This document shows positions 34,871-46,115 of a DNA stretch of 64,000 bases, piece by piece (positions within the stretch are counted from its first letter, which is position 1; each line of letters opens with the position of its first letter). The notes under the pieces are model-generated. The model did no database searches, had not been told where the DNA came from, and saw nothing but the letters and a program-made list of their open reading frames with translations. The position numbers were made by a program, and so were the translations under genes. The stretch spans positions 5,015,850-5,079,849 of the forward strand of contig OY735203.1 of NCBI GenBank assembly GCA_963457665.1, given 5' to 3'. This DNA is from Thysanoteuthis rhombus (Eukaryota; Mollusca; Cephalopoda; Oegopsida; Thysanoteuthidae).

Positions 34871-35099
34871 TTGAACAAGGGAACATGAAAAACGTCAAAT
34901 GAAAGATGGCTGTTTCAATTCAATAACAAATGATATACACAGTTTCTCATTGTCATGGTGGACGCATAATGACTAAAAATATACATGAAAGTCTCAAATC
35001 AATGAAATTATCAATTTCTGAAAAGCAGGTTAAAAAAAAGATTAAACCAAGCTGATCAAAGCCAAAGGGGAGTCTTTCTGCTTCAAGTACTCCCAAGAG

Positions 35100-35370
35100 C
35101 TCCAGGGACATAGTTTGTGATTTGGGAGTCAGGGGAGCTTAGCTCCTTGAGCCCCCTCTCAACATTTTGCACAATGATCCAAAAAGGTATGACTGGGTAT
35201 TCTTGGCCAGCCTTCCAAAAGCCTGTGGTTCATAGGCTTCTTAAGTAGGCAATCCAGTCAAAATCGGTGACATAGCCAGAGATTTGTCAGCCTGAGCAGA
35301 GGGCTTCACTCATCCAACATTTAGTGACATTTTTGATTGTATAATGTTTGTAGGAACTTCTTTTCAATCT
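35100..35370. repeat. Dispersed repeat R2
   Basis: Contains GGGGAGCTTAGCTCCTTGAG and CCAACATTTAGTGACATTTT plus TGATTGTATAATGTTTGTAG. The latter block matches 17875-17910. It is followed directly by a CR1/L2-like LINE tail. Confidence 0.5.
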
Positions 35371-35399
35371 TACCATAGGAAGATGAGACAAGATATACA

Positions 35400-35740
35400 G
35401 CAAATAAAATTTATGCAGATATTTGTGCTTGTGTCTGGCTTTTTTGATTGATAGTTAGTTTTTATTCAGATAAATTATTTTGCAATGTAATTATCATATT
35501 TGTTTAACTGTTAACGCTATTATTTCTGAATTTTGATCCATTAATTTGTTCCAATCGTTGACAACTCTTAGAGAGAAAAAAGACCCTTCATGAATTTTTT
35601 TCTGTAATGTTCTTGATATATGCATATTTGCTTAATTTTATTCAAAAGAATTTCTCAGCTTTGATGTTGTTGATGCATTTTATTATTTTAAATGTTTGTA
35701 TTATGTCTCCTCTTTTTTTAAGGGATGAAGACAAACGTTA
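35400..35740 (-). mobile_element. CR1/L2-like LINE, ORF2 C-terminal tail
   Basis: The minus strand reads KRGDIIQTFKIIK and then FFSLRVVNDWNKL with a stop between them. These two motifs are the standard landmarks at the end of CR1/L2/Jockey-type ORF2. Only the tail is kept, consistent with 5' truncation. Confidence 0.7.
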
Positions 35741-36478
35741 GGTACAGTTAGAGGTCTTTCATTTCACTTGCGTCATTTGCACTTTGCATTGTTGGAAAGT
35801 TTTCAGTTCTCTTCATTAATTATAATTTGGCTCAAAATTGGACCATTTTTCTCATGTGTAAGTTACAGATTCATGTAGAAATAGTGTCCAGTAGTCTTAT
35901 ATCATTTAGCTCATGTGGAAGCTACTCATCAAAGAGATTGCCATAACCCAGCTGATACAAATGATTTTAATTCAGATGTTTTGAATGTGTTAGGAACCTT
36001 CTGCTTTATAAAAATAAGAAAGCACAATATTTCAATAATGTTGGTCATTCTTGTTCATCTTCAGTGTAAGAATAAATGAACAAAAATGCATCAATTCTAA
36101 CTAAATAAAAAAAAATATTATATTCTACAAGAGGCCTATTGATACTTAAAAATGTATTGGTATTATTACAGTTTGCATTTTTCTCTACAAAATTAGTAGA
36201 AATTTCATGTTGAAATTTGCTTGAAATAAGATTAAGAACTTTGAGAAACTGTTTATGTTCTTGCAAAATGATAAAAGGTATAAACTAGTAATTTTTTTTC
36301 ATCAGATGATACACTGTTCAGAAAATAGATGAATATTCTACAATACAGAACTGAAATAAAAATGGACGTCGGGGATTGCGACAGTTATGCGAGAATGATG
36401 TCACAAATGTTATCTTCTTTAGTTATTCAAAACTCTGAAGAAGAATATTTCATAATTATCATACACTGTTGATTTGGA
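35741..36478. other. No gene seen
   Basis: AT-rich, no supported feature. Confidence 0.4.
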
Positions 36479-36987
36479 GTCTGTCTGGGAAGTATCCAGC
36501 CATGTTGAATATCTTGAGAACTGGCAGTGCAGCCTTGATGCAATTGGGCATTCAGTTAAAACAGGCCTTACCATATAGTATGAACACTGTTCTTTGGGAT
36601 TATTCAGTCATCAGTGAGATGCCATTTAGTGTGCTCGTGTTCTGTGTAACTGTCAGGTCATTCCTCACATCTCGAGGAGGATTTTTTTTTTAGCAAAACA
36701 TGACATCACCTAGGTCTATCATTCTCCTCTACCATCTAGATTTGGCTCCCTGGCTTTTCTCCAAAGACATTCAAGGCTGTGGATGAGATTAAAGAGGATG
36801 TGATGAGATAACTGATGGTGATGCCAAATAAGTACTATATTCATTATTTTGAAAAGTAGAACAGATGCTGAGATTTATGCGATCCCAAAGGGAATACTTC
36901 GAAGAGGACTAAGACATAATTATCCTAGGTAGGCTATTTTCTTCATTGATAATAAATGGTTGGATACTTTCCACACGGATATTATAA
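36479..36987 (+). mobile_element. Mariner-type transposon, internally deleted
   Basis: The inverted ends match: left GTCTGTCTGGGAAGTATCCA, right reverse complement reading ATCCGTGTGGAAAGTATCC. Between them, at about 36735-36910, the + strand keeps YHLDLAPWLF in one frame, TFKAVDEIKEDVMR in another and a degraded ..GNTSKRTK tail. These correspond to the ..YSPDLAPCDFWLF.. segment around the third catalytic Asp and to the C-terminus of mariner transposases. The N-terminal and central part is deleted and stops are present. It is the parent-type copy for the shorter relatives at 13083 and 11378. Confidence 0.7.
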
Positions 36988-38156
36988 AAGTGAATGTTAA
37001 TTTTTTTTCTTCTCAGATATGTCATGATTTATTTCTTCATGCTCAAAGTATTTCTGGTTTAAACCAGTTTTAGCCAAGAAGTCTCTCATCCTAATGATGG
37101 TCATACTTACCCTAAGAGACAGTTACAATTGTAATATATTCTAGAGAATGGCTTAACCTTATAACGTACACATCAAGGTAATTTATCAAAGTGGAAATGT
37201 GATCCAATAAAAATAAGACATGATTCAGTCATGTGAATTTAAGCATGTACGTAATTAAGTGTTTTTGATGAGGAGTTCAAGCAAAAGATTAATAGGTTAA
37301 GGGGGATTGACATTTGGACAATCGAGCAGTTGACAGTCAGTCGGCAAAAGCCGGCAGAACTAAGTTGGCATCGATGGCAGCTAAAATATGAAAGTCAGAT
37401 TTCACTGTGGTCCTACCACTGGTCAAATGATCTGACTGAAAGGAGAAACCTCATTCATCAGTCAACCTCTTGTTCTCTCTTCAAATGAATTCTGTTTAAA
37501 GTGAGAACTCCGTTGTAATTTTTCTATACCCTGTCATTAGAAGAGCACGATCACCAGCCTACCCTTAAAAAAAGTTATATCATACCAAAATAAATACGAA
37601 AAATAAAAAGATGTTATTATTTTAAAAAAGAATAAAGAGACCCAGAATGTTACAAAAATTGAGATTGAGTGCAATAAGCATTCAGAGGTAAAAATAGCCT
37701 TCGGCATTAAGCTGCCAATGAAATTAACATGGCTGCTTATAGATCAAACTTCATTATCTGTTGAGCCATATACTCACTCATATTAGAAGTAGAATAATTC
37801 AATTCCGTTTTTCTGTGAAATAGAAGTTAAAAGGGGGTGATTTCCTGCCAATAAGAAGACATTTTATTGAAATTGTCCCACTTCATTTCCTTGGACCATA
37901 TATTTGACTGCGTACAGAAAAGGGAAAGAAATGAAAAGAATTACAAATAGCACGAGGTCAGGAAAGAGTGCATCTCTTTTCTGAATCATATGTAGTAAAA
38001 TTATATATTAAAAAAAATTGATAAATTATGTCTATTAATTCATATCTGGCCATATCTGTTATTTATACTTCCTCATATATCTCTCTCAAAATCTAAACCA
38101 AGAGATACATCTGATTTCTATTTCTCAGGGTATATCTTACTGCACATATAATTCAT

Positions 38157-38158
<2 letters not shown>
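36988..38158. other. No gene seen
   Basis: AT-rich with nothing recognised. Confidence 0.4.
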
Positions 38159-38202
<44 letters not shown>

Positions 38203-38412
38203 TCATCAAGTCCATGGCTCAATGATGATAACTAAGCCTTTATTTTATGCAACAAATATCTATTTCCTTGCTTAATCCCCATTGTTACCCATGCACCTAA
38301 TTCAGTGTTGAATATTATCAGTCACAAAGATCAAACCTTATACAGTGAACATTCCAGATCAAAATTCAGCACGTAACCATATGTCAGGATACACGTTTAT
38401 TGATTCACCCCC

Positions 38413-38448
<36 letters not shown>

Positions 38449-38472
38449 TTATATATATATATATATATATAT
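38159..38472. repeat. Two (TA)n microsatellites
   Basis: TA runs lie at about 38159-38197 and 38416-38472, the second broken by a CACT interruption. Confidence 0.9.
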
Positions 38473-38664
38473 GTATATGTATGCATGTGAGAGAAAATTT
38501 GCGTATAGCACCATGAAAACAAAGTACAGGCAAAACACAAAGAATACATCAACACATAGATAAAACACATAACACACAGAAAATTACATAGATTACATTA
38601 CCAGATGTTGGGAAATAAGTGACTGAAGTGACAAATATTTTTGAAAAAAAGTTTTTTAATGTTT

Positions 38665-38722
38665 TCAGTGTTTAAAGCTGTGAAGCTTTCTAAACTTGGA
38701 CTATATATATATATATATATTC
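38665..38722. repeat. Motif-linked (TA)n microsatellite
   Basis: CAGTGTTTAAAGCTGTGAAG precedes a short TA run (about 38702-38720). Same motif as at 31920 and, inverted, at 6588-6620. Confidence 0.8.
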
Positions 38723-38794
38723 TCACTCACATGCACATATATCCACAAATATACACACACACATTTAGATATTCTTGTATTCTGATGGCTTTTC

Positions 38795-39115
38795 CGATTT
38801 GTTGATATGTAGGTAGGTGGTCTCTATTGTTAAATAGCCACTCCTAATGCCTGATTGTTCAGCTAGAGTGCTTGTCAGTCTATTTGCAAGTATTTTTGTG
38901 AATAGTTTGAATATGTTAGGTAATAATTAAATTGGACAGTAGTTGTTGAGGTCACGATTGTCTCCTTTTTGTGGAGTAGAATCACATTTCTTTGATAGAA
39001 GTTTCGGGGTACTTTTCTTTTATGAAAGACCTCTCCTGCATCTTCAGGAAAGTCTGTCATTATGCAATCCTTTCCTAAAAGCATTTGGCTCAGCATTATA
39101 TGAGGCAACCTTCAA
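38795..39115 (-). mobile_element. RTE-type LINE, reverse-transcriptase fragment
   Basis: The minus strand reads PEDAGEVFHKRKVPRNF and RNVILLHKKE, then in another frame KILANRLTSTLAEQSGIRSG. These correspond to RT domain blocks of RTE-type LINEs (typically ..GKIPRNWK.SNVILLHKKGD.. and ..KLL.KILANRL...QAGFRSG..). A frameshift lies between them. This is the only RT-domain piece seen. It lies in opposite orientation to the two RTE C-terminal fragments just downstream. Confidence 0.75.
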
Positions 39116-39375
39116 CTCAATGTGACAACAACATGTCAATGAGAATCAATCACGAAAATGGCATGACAATCATTAGACAACATTAAGATACAAACAAGAC
39201 AAAAATAGGTGGAGTGAGGTCAGCTCATAAATACTTTTCCTATACTTTTTACTCTAAATTAATGGTATATTGCTATAAACAAAATTTGATAGATGTGCTA
39301 CAGAGATGATTGCTTACTATTCATTTAGGGTTTATAATTCATAAGAGTGAAACATCAGTCATTAACTGTGATGTA

Positions 39376-39950
39376 CAACAAACATGTCGGAAATAACAGA
39401 ACAATCAAATTTGCAAAACTCGAGAAAGTAGACCACTTCATCTACGATTCTCCATGGAATCCTCAAAAGAAGAAAAAATCAAGCAAAGAATCACTCTGAG
39501 ATTGCAAGCCTCCAGCAAAGTAAGCTCAACTTTCAAGAACAAGAAGATCCCATTAATTCTGAAAAGAGAGGTATGCAACCAATGCATCCTACCGATGCTC
39601 ACCTTTGTAGTTGAAACATGGAACCTGATCAAAAGACCAACCCACAAACTGAGAACCATACAGTGTGCACATGAGAGAATCATACTCAACATAACAAGGA
39701 GAGATCACAAAACAATAGAGAAAATTAGGGAAAAAACTGGAGTCAAAGACATCATGCAATCCATTAAGAAACTCAAATGACAATGGGCTTGTCATTTTGC
39801 AAGAATGGTAGACAACTGTGGGACATTATGACTGGATATGTGATGGCATGACAAACTAGACAGGCTCTGCAATGTCCATGATAGAGATGTCTGGCAAATC
39901 CAGGGGAAAGTCTATGTCCTATGATGGACAACAAAATGATGATGATGATA
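39376..39950 (+). mobile_element. RTE-type LINE, C-terminal fragment, decayed
   Basis: The + strand keeps an open frame at 39454-39780 (starting MESSKEEKIKQRITLRLQAS). It aligns throughout with the fragment at 40305. A short deletion upstream breaks the ..DHFIYLGQRIS.. stretch. Downstream, stops and a deletion damage the ..WRWAG.. region. It ends in a (GATGAT)n tail. Confidence 0.85.
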
Positions 39951-40069
39951 TTCCATGTCATAAAATCTTTATCTAACTTGCGTGTTTCAGCCTGGAACAT
40001 TTAAAAGACTTACTTGTTTGTAGAAAAAATATTCCTTATTAGAAAAACATATTGAGTGCACGCACATAC

Positions 40070-40260
40070 ACAGGGGGAGAGCTTTAGGTGCTTGAGCACC
40101 TGCCCTTTTCTTTCTTCATATCAAAAGGGCCCTTTTAGTCGAAATTAAAAAATATAATCTAGAAAAAGACGCATTACTAGCACTCTGTTTTCAGCTACTG
40201 ATTTTGCCAGTAGAACATGATGTTATTGTGATTCATGGTAGTAGTAGTAGTAGTGATAAA
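40070..40260. repeat. GC-richer repeat block and (AGT)n run upstream of the RTE
   Basis: A palindromic AGGTGCTTGAGCACCTG and a CAAAAGGGCCCTTTTAG block stand out at 40088-40140. A (TAG)n run lies at 40231-40255. A similar phrase (GAGTATCC...GAGCCCCTGCCCTTC) lies just after the RTE at 40992-41025, so the RTE may have inserted into this older repeat. Confidence 0.4.
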
Positions 40261-40304
40261 GTTTATTTATCTCAGGCTTTTGAAAGGTCCACCTATGGAC
40301 CCAC

Positions 40305-40960
40305 TGTAACAACCACATCGAGGATAAAAACACTAAGATCAAAATCGAAGACACACAACTGGAAGATGTAGACCACTACATCTACCTAGGACAACGAATC
40401 TCCATGAGACCCTCAAAAGAAGAGGAAATCAAGCAAAGAATCACACTAGGATGGCAAGCCTTTGGCAGAGCTAGCTCAACCTTCAAAAATAATAAGATCC
40501 CATTAATCCTAAAGAGAAGGGTGTATAACCAATGCATCCTCCCAATAGTCACTTATGGAGCTGAAATATGGAACCTAACCAAGAGACAGACCCGAAAATT
40601 GAGAACCATGCAACATGCACATGAAAGAATAATGCTGGGCCTCACATGGAGAGACCACAAGACAGCAGAGTACACCCGAGAAAAGACAAGACTTAGGGAC
40701 ATCATAGAATCCATTAAAAATCTCAAATGGCGGTGGGCTGGCCGTATTGCAAGAATGGTAGACAATCGATGGACATCACGACTCACAACATGGATCCTCC
40801 AAGACCACATACGCAACCGAGGCCGGCAAAGTGTTAGATGGAGAGACAAACTAGACAAGTTCAGGAAATACTGGCTCCGTGACGCCCATGATAGGGAAGT
40901 GTGGCAAATCCTGGGGAAGGTCTATGTCCAACGATGGACGCTAAAAGACTGATGATGAGT
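40305..40960 (+). mobile_element. RTE-type LINE, C-terminal fragment with intact frame
   Basis: An uninterrupted frame runs from about 40305 to the stop at 40950-40952 (~215 codons). Landmarks in order are DVDHYIYLGQRIS, KNNKIPLILKRRVYNQCILP, VTYGAEIWNLTKRQ, RTMQHAHERIMLG, LKWRWAGRIARM and WLRDAHDREVWQILG. This is the conserved region downstream of the RT core in RTE-type endonuclease-reverse transcriptases. The first ~700 codons (endonuclease and RT core) are missing, so it cannot mobilise itself. The lack of stops, against several lesions in every other copy, makes it the youngest-looking insertion. It ends with a short GATGATGA tail. Confidence 0.9.
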
Positions 40961-42314
40961 GGTCTGCAGCCACCTGCTACCCTAAATATTTGAGTATCCT
41001 TTTCTCAACTGAGCCCCTGCCCTTCTGAAAGTTTGTATATGTCACTGATTAAGAGTGGAAATCACATTCACCCATTAGCTGGAATATGCTCTGTTGGAAT
41101 ATTACTATTATCTTGATCTTATATAGGCCCATCACCAGAGTACAGTGAGTAGACGAAGCCAACTATCAAGTCTAAGGGGAGGAATGAGTAGAAGTTCAAA
41201 GTATTGCTAAAATAAGCACTAAATTTTTTTTAGATTCAGAAAACGTCAAAAAAGCCTGAGCCCCCAAAAATAATACTCACCCTCCTTGATGATATATATT
41301 GAGAGAGAGAAGGGGGTGACAGATTGAAAGACAGACAGAAAGTGTCTCATGGAATGTCTATGCATTCTGTTCGTAATGGCAATGGTCATTAGATGAAAAT
41401 CTATTGAGTGCTTTCATAATAATGAATAAATGTTATAATAAAGTTTAGAGAGAAAAGTATCTGATGTTTATAGTTTGTATTTTCTGCTCAGTATATTTTT
41501 AGTTTTATTTAACAGTACTCTGTACTGATTTTAAATTTAACCTTGGATCTAAAATTTTGGTTATTGTGAAGAGATGCAAGAGATAACTTTTGTCTTTCTT
41601 TTTGGGGGCTTTTTATACAGAGATAAAGCTTGTTTCCTTCCTCTTTGCACTGGATGACATCAGTTATATAGAAAAATAAAATAAAAACAGACTATCACAT
41701 TAATCAAATCACTGTAGCCTCACCAACCAGCCAAGTGGACAGCAGATCCATCTCTCTTTGTGTGTGTCTTTAGGCACTCCTAGTCATGTATTTGCATCCA
41801 CGATCTCAAAAATTTGCATGAATACACCACGAGGCACTATCTAAAAAGAGTATTGTTTTGTTTTCAGGAGATTACTTTTTAAGGTCTTTGTGCCCATTTT
41901 AGACTAACAATGTCCAAAGCATGTGCGGATATTTTTTAAAGATATTTTTGGATGAATGAGATTTTTTTTCTTCAGAAAAAAAAATATGTATATGCTTACC
42001 TTGTCCACAAAAATATTATTCATACACAATCTCTTCTTCCTGCCATTTTACTCGTAAGAAGAAATTGTAAGATCTTACTGTTATTGGTTTAGTGCTCTGC
42101 TATAACCATAAGAGTTTTAAAGATGATTGGGTACAAAAGACATCCAAGAAAGGTCATCATGAATTTATAACATTCCATTTCCATCTTTGACTTGTATATA
42201 AGCACAAAGATTTTGTAAGTTCTAAGCAAGATTTTCCTTTTGTAAATTTGTCTAGTTTGAAATTAGAGGAATCAGAATAGACAACAAATTCCTAATTGAA
42301 CTCTCTCTTCCTGT
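40961..42314. other. No gene seen
   Basis: AT-rich. Only the GAGCCCCTGCCCTTC phrase near 41010 connects to an upstream repeat. Confidence 0.4.
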
Positions 42315-42620
42315 GTGATTACAAGACAGCACAATATATTAGAGAAAAAATAAGATTCAGAGGTATCGAAACAATTGAATAAATCAAATGGCGATGGATT
42401 AGCCATGTTGCAAATATGGCAGACAACCACTGGACATCATGACTCACCAAGTGGTTCCTCTGAAAACATAGGCGAAAATGTTGCTGCCACATTGGAAATG
42501 GCATGACGAACTAGAAAAATTCAGAAAGTATTGACTCTGCGATGCCCATGATAGAGGAATCTGGTGAATCTTTGTGGAGCTCTATGTAAAACGATGGACT
42601 CTAAAAGGCTGATGATTGAA
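42315..42620 (+). mobile_element. RTE-type LINE 3' fragment, decayed
   Basis: Starts in the ..DHKTAEYTREK.. region (ATTACAAGACAGCACAATAT). It continues through CAAATGGCGATGGATTAGCC and AAATTCAGAAAGTATTGACT and ends at CTAAAAGGCTGATGATTG. Stops and an internal deletion are present. Confidence 0.8.
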
Positions 42621-43362
42621 TGATATCAATAATGAATATAATATTCAAGAATAAGATATAAGTGATGTTAAAATATTTGCAGATGATTGAATATTTTTTT
42701 AATTTTGTTGACAGCCCAAATTGTAGTTTTGCATTTCTGGTTGGTTTTTCCCGATCAAATATTCTCTTGGTGAGATTGATGTTATCAAAGTGTTTTGTTT
42801 CTCTATTATTTACTACCGAGACAGTGTCTATTTCAAGTATTCTCTGATATTCACAAAAGAGTTGTTTTCTCTCTAGGGGAATAGATTATAGATGTACTGT
42901 TTGTTTATTTTATCTTGATCTGATGCTGCAGTTTTCTGAGATAAATGAAATTTTATTTCTGCAAGAATATTATATTCCTTTCATAATTTAGAACTTGACA
43001 GAATCTTCATTTGTACCAATGTTGTAGATTCAAAAAAATTGTCCCAAGTTTTCAGATAAAGTACAAGAGTACTTTGATAAATGCCATTAAGTTATTCCAA
43101 AATTTTGTGTTGTCTTCAAAACTGCACTATTCAAGGTCTTATTATGATTTAATCTATTTTATTTGGCTTAAGCTTAATTACATAAATTTGTACAGGAATA
43201 CCTTAACCATATCACATCTAAACCCGCAGGAATCAAAACCTCACTATTTGAGGTATTGCTGTGTCATTCTTTCTTTCATGAATTATTCATACCATCTTTA
43301 TTGTTTTGGTTGGTGTGCTCTCTGGCCTCTCTGAGATGTACATCATATCCAGTATTTTTTTC
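42621..43362. other. No supported gene
   Basis: A 107-codon + frame (43011-43334) has no recognisable motif and its composition matches its surroundings. I do not call it. Confidence 0.35.
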
Positions 43363-43762
43363 TGTCACACAAACCATCACATAACCAACGAAATTTTGAA
43401 GCATACTGTGATCAATTAAAAAAATGGAGAAAATTGCAATAAATTGCCTTTTGTTGGGGTGTGTTCACAGGAAAAGTCCAAATTTAAAAAAAACAAATAA
43501 GCGTGTATGCTACGAGACACAAACTTGGAGATCAATTTAGTCATTCATTGAAAATCTATTTGGGAGAGTAATCTAAAAAAATAAACAAAGAGAATTTTTT
43601 TTTCCAGGACATAATAAGGAGTAAATGTTTAAATGTTCATCCCTCTTGCTCCTTTGGTTCAGCCTGCACACACAATACATAGAACACCGACCAGTCAGAC
43701 AGACCAAATTAAAAACCAAAGAAACCTATATTGATAGTTTTTGGTTGAAGATTTCTAACAAT
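43363..43762 (+). repeat. R1 interspersed repeat, near full length
   Basis: Blocks in order are AACCATCACATAACCAACG, GTGATCAATTAAAAAAATGG, CCTTTTGTTGGGGTGTGTTC and AGGACATAATAAGGAGTAAA. These are followed by GACCAGTCAGACAGACCAAA and GAAACCTATATTGATAG. The copy is well diverged. Confidence 0.8.
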
Positions 43763-44134
43763 GGTTGAAAGTTTCTGTTCAAAACTCAAAGAGAAGAAGA
43801 AATAATCTTCTTTGTACATGAATGCATCTCAGTGAAAGAAAAACACAAGAGGTGGAGAACCAAGAAGACATACATTCATCAGGCCAATCGCTTGGCATAA
43901 GCGATTTTCTTTCTACCTAATCAGATCACACGTTTTTTTGTCTTTTCACCTGCATAGTTATCTTATAAAAGAGAGGGTTCATCCACATATTGATTGCCAT
44001 CTCTGACTCGGATCAAAATATCTAAGCACTGGGTTATTTCCCAGCACTTTAGCATATGATCAAAGTTTAGAGCTGTGCGCAAATTGAAATATGTTATACT
44101 CAATCGTCATGCACAAAATACTTGTGTATATAAA

Positions 44135-44341
44135 TATGTGTGTGTGTGTGTATACATATATATTTGTACATGTGTATCTGTGTGTGTATATATATGAATG
44201 TATATGTGAATGTATATATACATGTGCATGGATATGTGTGAATACTTATACATGTGTGTGTATATACATATGTATACATAAGGAGATTACTGCATATATA
44301 CATATATATATATAATGTGTGTATATACATAAGGAGATTAA

Positions 44342-44410
<69 letters not shown>
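44135..44410. repeat. TG/TA-rich microsatellite region with a long (TA)n
   Basis: A mixed TGTGTA/TATATG tract is followed by a pure (TA)n run of about 64 bp at 44345-44408. A ~50-bp part containing ATACATAAGGAGATTA occurs twice (near 44275 and 44327). Frames through here encode only Tyr/Ile/Cys/His repeats. Confidence 0.9.
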
Positions 44411-44411
<1 letters not shown>

Positions 44412-44719
44412 TATAAAAAATACATGCTGCAGTACCCTTGATCTCTGTTTTGTAATTCATGACTAAAAGAAATTTATATTATATCTATCTTGATGCAGCG
44501 ATGGCACATGGGAATTATGGAACCCATAACTATGAAATCTAAAAGTATAATCTTAAAAGATCTATAAATAATCTAAAAATATCTAAAACAAATTTGCTGG
44601 GATGTTTAATCAGATCTAGTGCCACAATTGCTTGATACCAATATTCATTTGTTCAATAAAGCAAATGTATCAAACAACTTTTTACAAATAGGTTGAAAGA
44701 ATATAATTAATAGGTCTGG
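44411..44719. other. No gene seen
   Basis: AT-rich, no supported feature. Confidence 0.4.
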
Positions 44720-45035
44720 TAGATCACACAATGGAATCATCTTTTGGCTGCATGACGTGCTAGGGTGATCAGTTAGAAAGTCAGAAAAGGGTTCGATCAA
44801 CGGATGAAATACTTTTTTTGCCTTTTCTTGCATCAGTAAAAAGTCTGAATTTTTGGAGACCAGCATAACATACTGAAGAGCAAATATTTTAGCACTCTAG
44901 CTCAAATGCAGCCTGTATGCGTCACACATGTACGAGTCGAACGTGGTCAGCTAGAATCAATCAAAAACTGAATAAACCCAGGTTAACAGTTTTACTTGAT
45001 GATGACAGTTTTGGTTGACGGTCTCTAATACTATC
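44720..45035 (+). repeat. R1 interspersed repeat, internally deleted
   Basis: R1 head (GGTCTGGTAGATCACACAAT), TTTTGGCTGCATGACGTGC, AAAAGTCTGAATTTTTGG, AGCACTCTAGCTCAAATG and the end ACAGTTTTGGTTGACGGTCT are present. The middle A-rich segment is missing. An extra TACTTGATGATGACAG block duplicates the terminal motif. Confidence 0.8.
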
Positions 45036-45077
45036 CCTAGGCTACTGTATATAAACATTGGAATATTCACAAAAAAA

Positions 45078-45262
45078 ACGTAATTTGAAACCCTCAACCA
45101 AAACCATCAAAATGGTTTTTTTTAGTTTTCAAGTTAGTCTGACTGGCTAGCTACGGATATATAATGAGTAAAAGCCACACAAATAGAGCTAGAAGGCTGA
45201 AATTTGAACAAATCTAGTTTTTTTTTGTTTGTTTTTACTCCCCCTACCCTCAGGTTTTTAGA
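45078..45262 (-). repeat. R1 interspersed repeat, terminal half, inverted to its neighbour
   Basis: Begins TGAAACCCTCAACCAAAACC and contains TTCAAGTTAGTCTGACTGGC and AGAGCTAGAAGGCTGAAA. It lies 43 bp from the end of the + copy, so the two R1 ends face each other and could pair as an inverted repeat. Confidence 0.8.
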
Positions 45263-45589
45263 GCTTTCTTAGCATGGGGTCAGTAGGTGCAGATGTATGA
45301 CCTCAGCCAAAAAAAGGAAAGTGCAAAGATATACTGAACCAAATATTTATTTATAGCTTCTTTAAAAGTATAATTTTGTGGCATTAGTTTCACCATTGAG
45401 ATCACCAACTGAATTACCAAAACCAAACACAGGAACTGGCTGGTTTCAGAAGAAGTTACACAACCATTAATCATCACCATTCAGTAAATCAACTAAAAGA
45501 GAAAATAGGATGCAAAATGCCACTCACTGTAGCATTTGTTCATTCCAGGAACGTCCAGGGTTATTGATGCTATTATACAACAAGGCATA
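45263..45589. other. No gene seen
   Basis: AT-rich, no supported feature. Confidence 0.4.
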
Positions 45590-46115
45590 GACTCCATGTA
45601 TGTCAGAAGAAATTAAGCGAAGAATCAAGCTAGGTTGGAGAGCTTTCGGTAAGGTAAGCTCAACTTTCAAAAGCAAGAAAATCCCATTGATCCTAAAATG
45701 AAGAGTCTATAATCAATGCATCCTCCTGATAGTCACCTATGGAGCTGAAACCTTGATCTTCAAACTGAGAATTATGCAATGGACACCAAGGGGAATCATG
45801 CTCAATATCACTTGGGGAGATCACTGAACAGGACAATATATTAGAGAAAAAGCAAGAAATAGAGATATCGTAGAAACCATTAGAAAAATTCAAATGGTAA
45901 TGGGCTGGTTGTTTTGCAAGTATGTTGGATATCCAGTGGACATCACTACTCACAATGTGAATCCCTAAAGAAGATACGCAAAATGCCATTAGCAAATTAT
46001 GAAATGGCATGACAAACTTGATAAGTTCAGAAAGTATTGGCTCTGTGATGCCCATGATAGAGATGTCTGATGAATCTTTCAGAAGGTCCAATGATTGATG
46101 ATAAAAGGCTGCTGA
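45590..46115 (+). mobile_element. RTE-type LINE C-terminal fragment, decayed
   Basis: Starts in the ..SEEIKRRIKLGW.AF.. region (TCAGAAGAAATTAAGCGAAG). It continues through AATCAATGCATCCTCCTGAT and TCAAATGGTAATGGGCTGG and ends at GATAAAAGGCTGCTGATGAT. The part between ..AETWNL.. and ..LRIMQ.. is shortened and several stops are present. Confidence 0.85.

Noticed and set aside
39454-40952. Host genes in the 108- and 182-codon frames
   Set aside because: The same protein pattern recurs many times across the window with LINE-type (GAT)n tails. They are RTE retrotransposon fragments.
43011-43334. A 107-codon frame on the + strand
   Set aside because: No motif and no splice signals, and its composition equals that of the surrounding AT-rich DNA.
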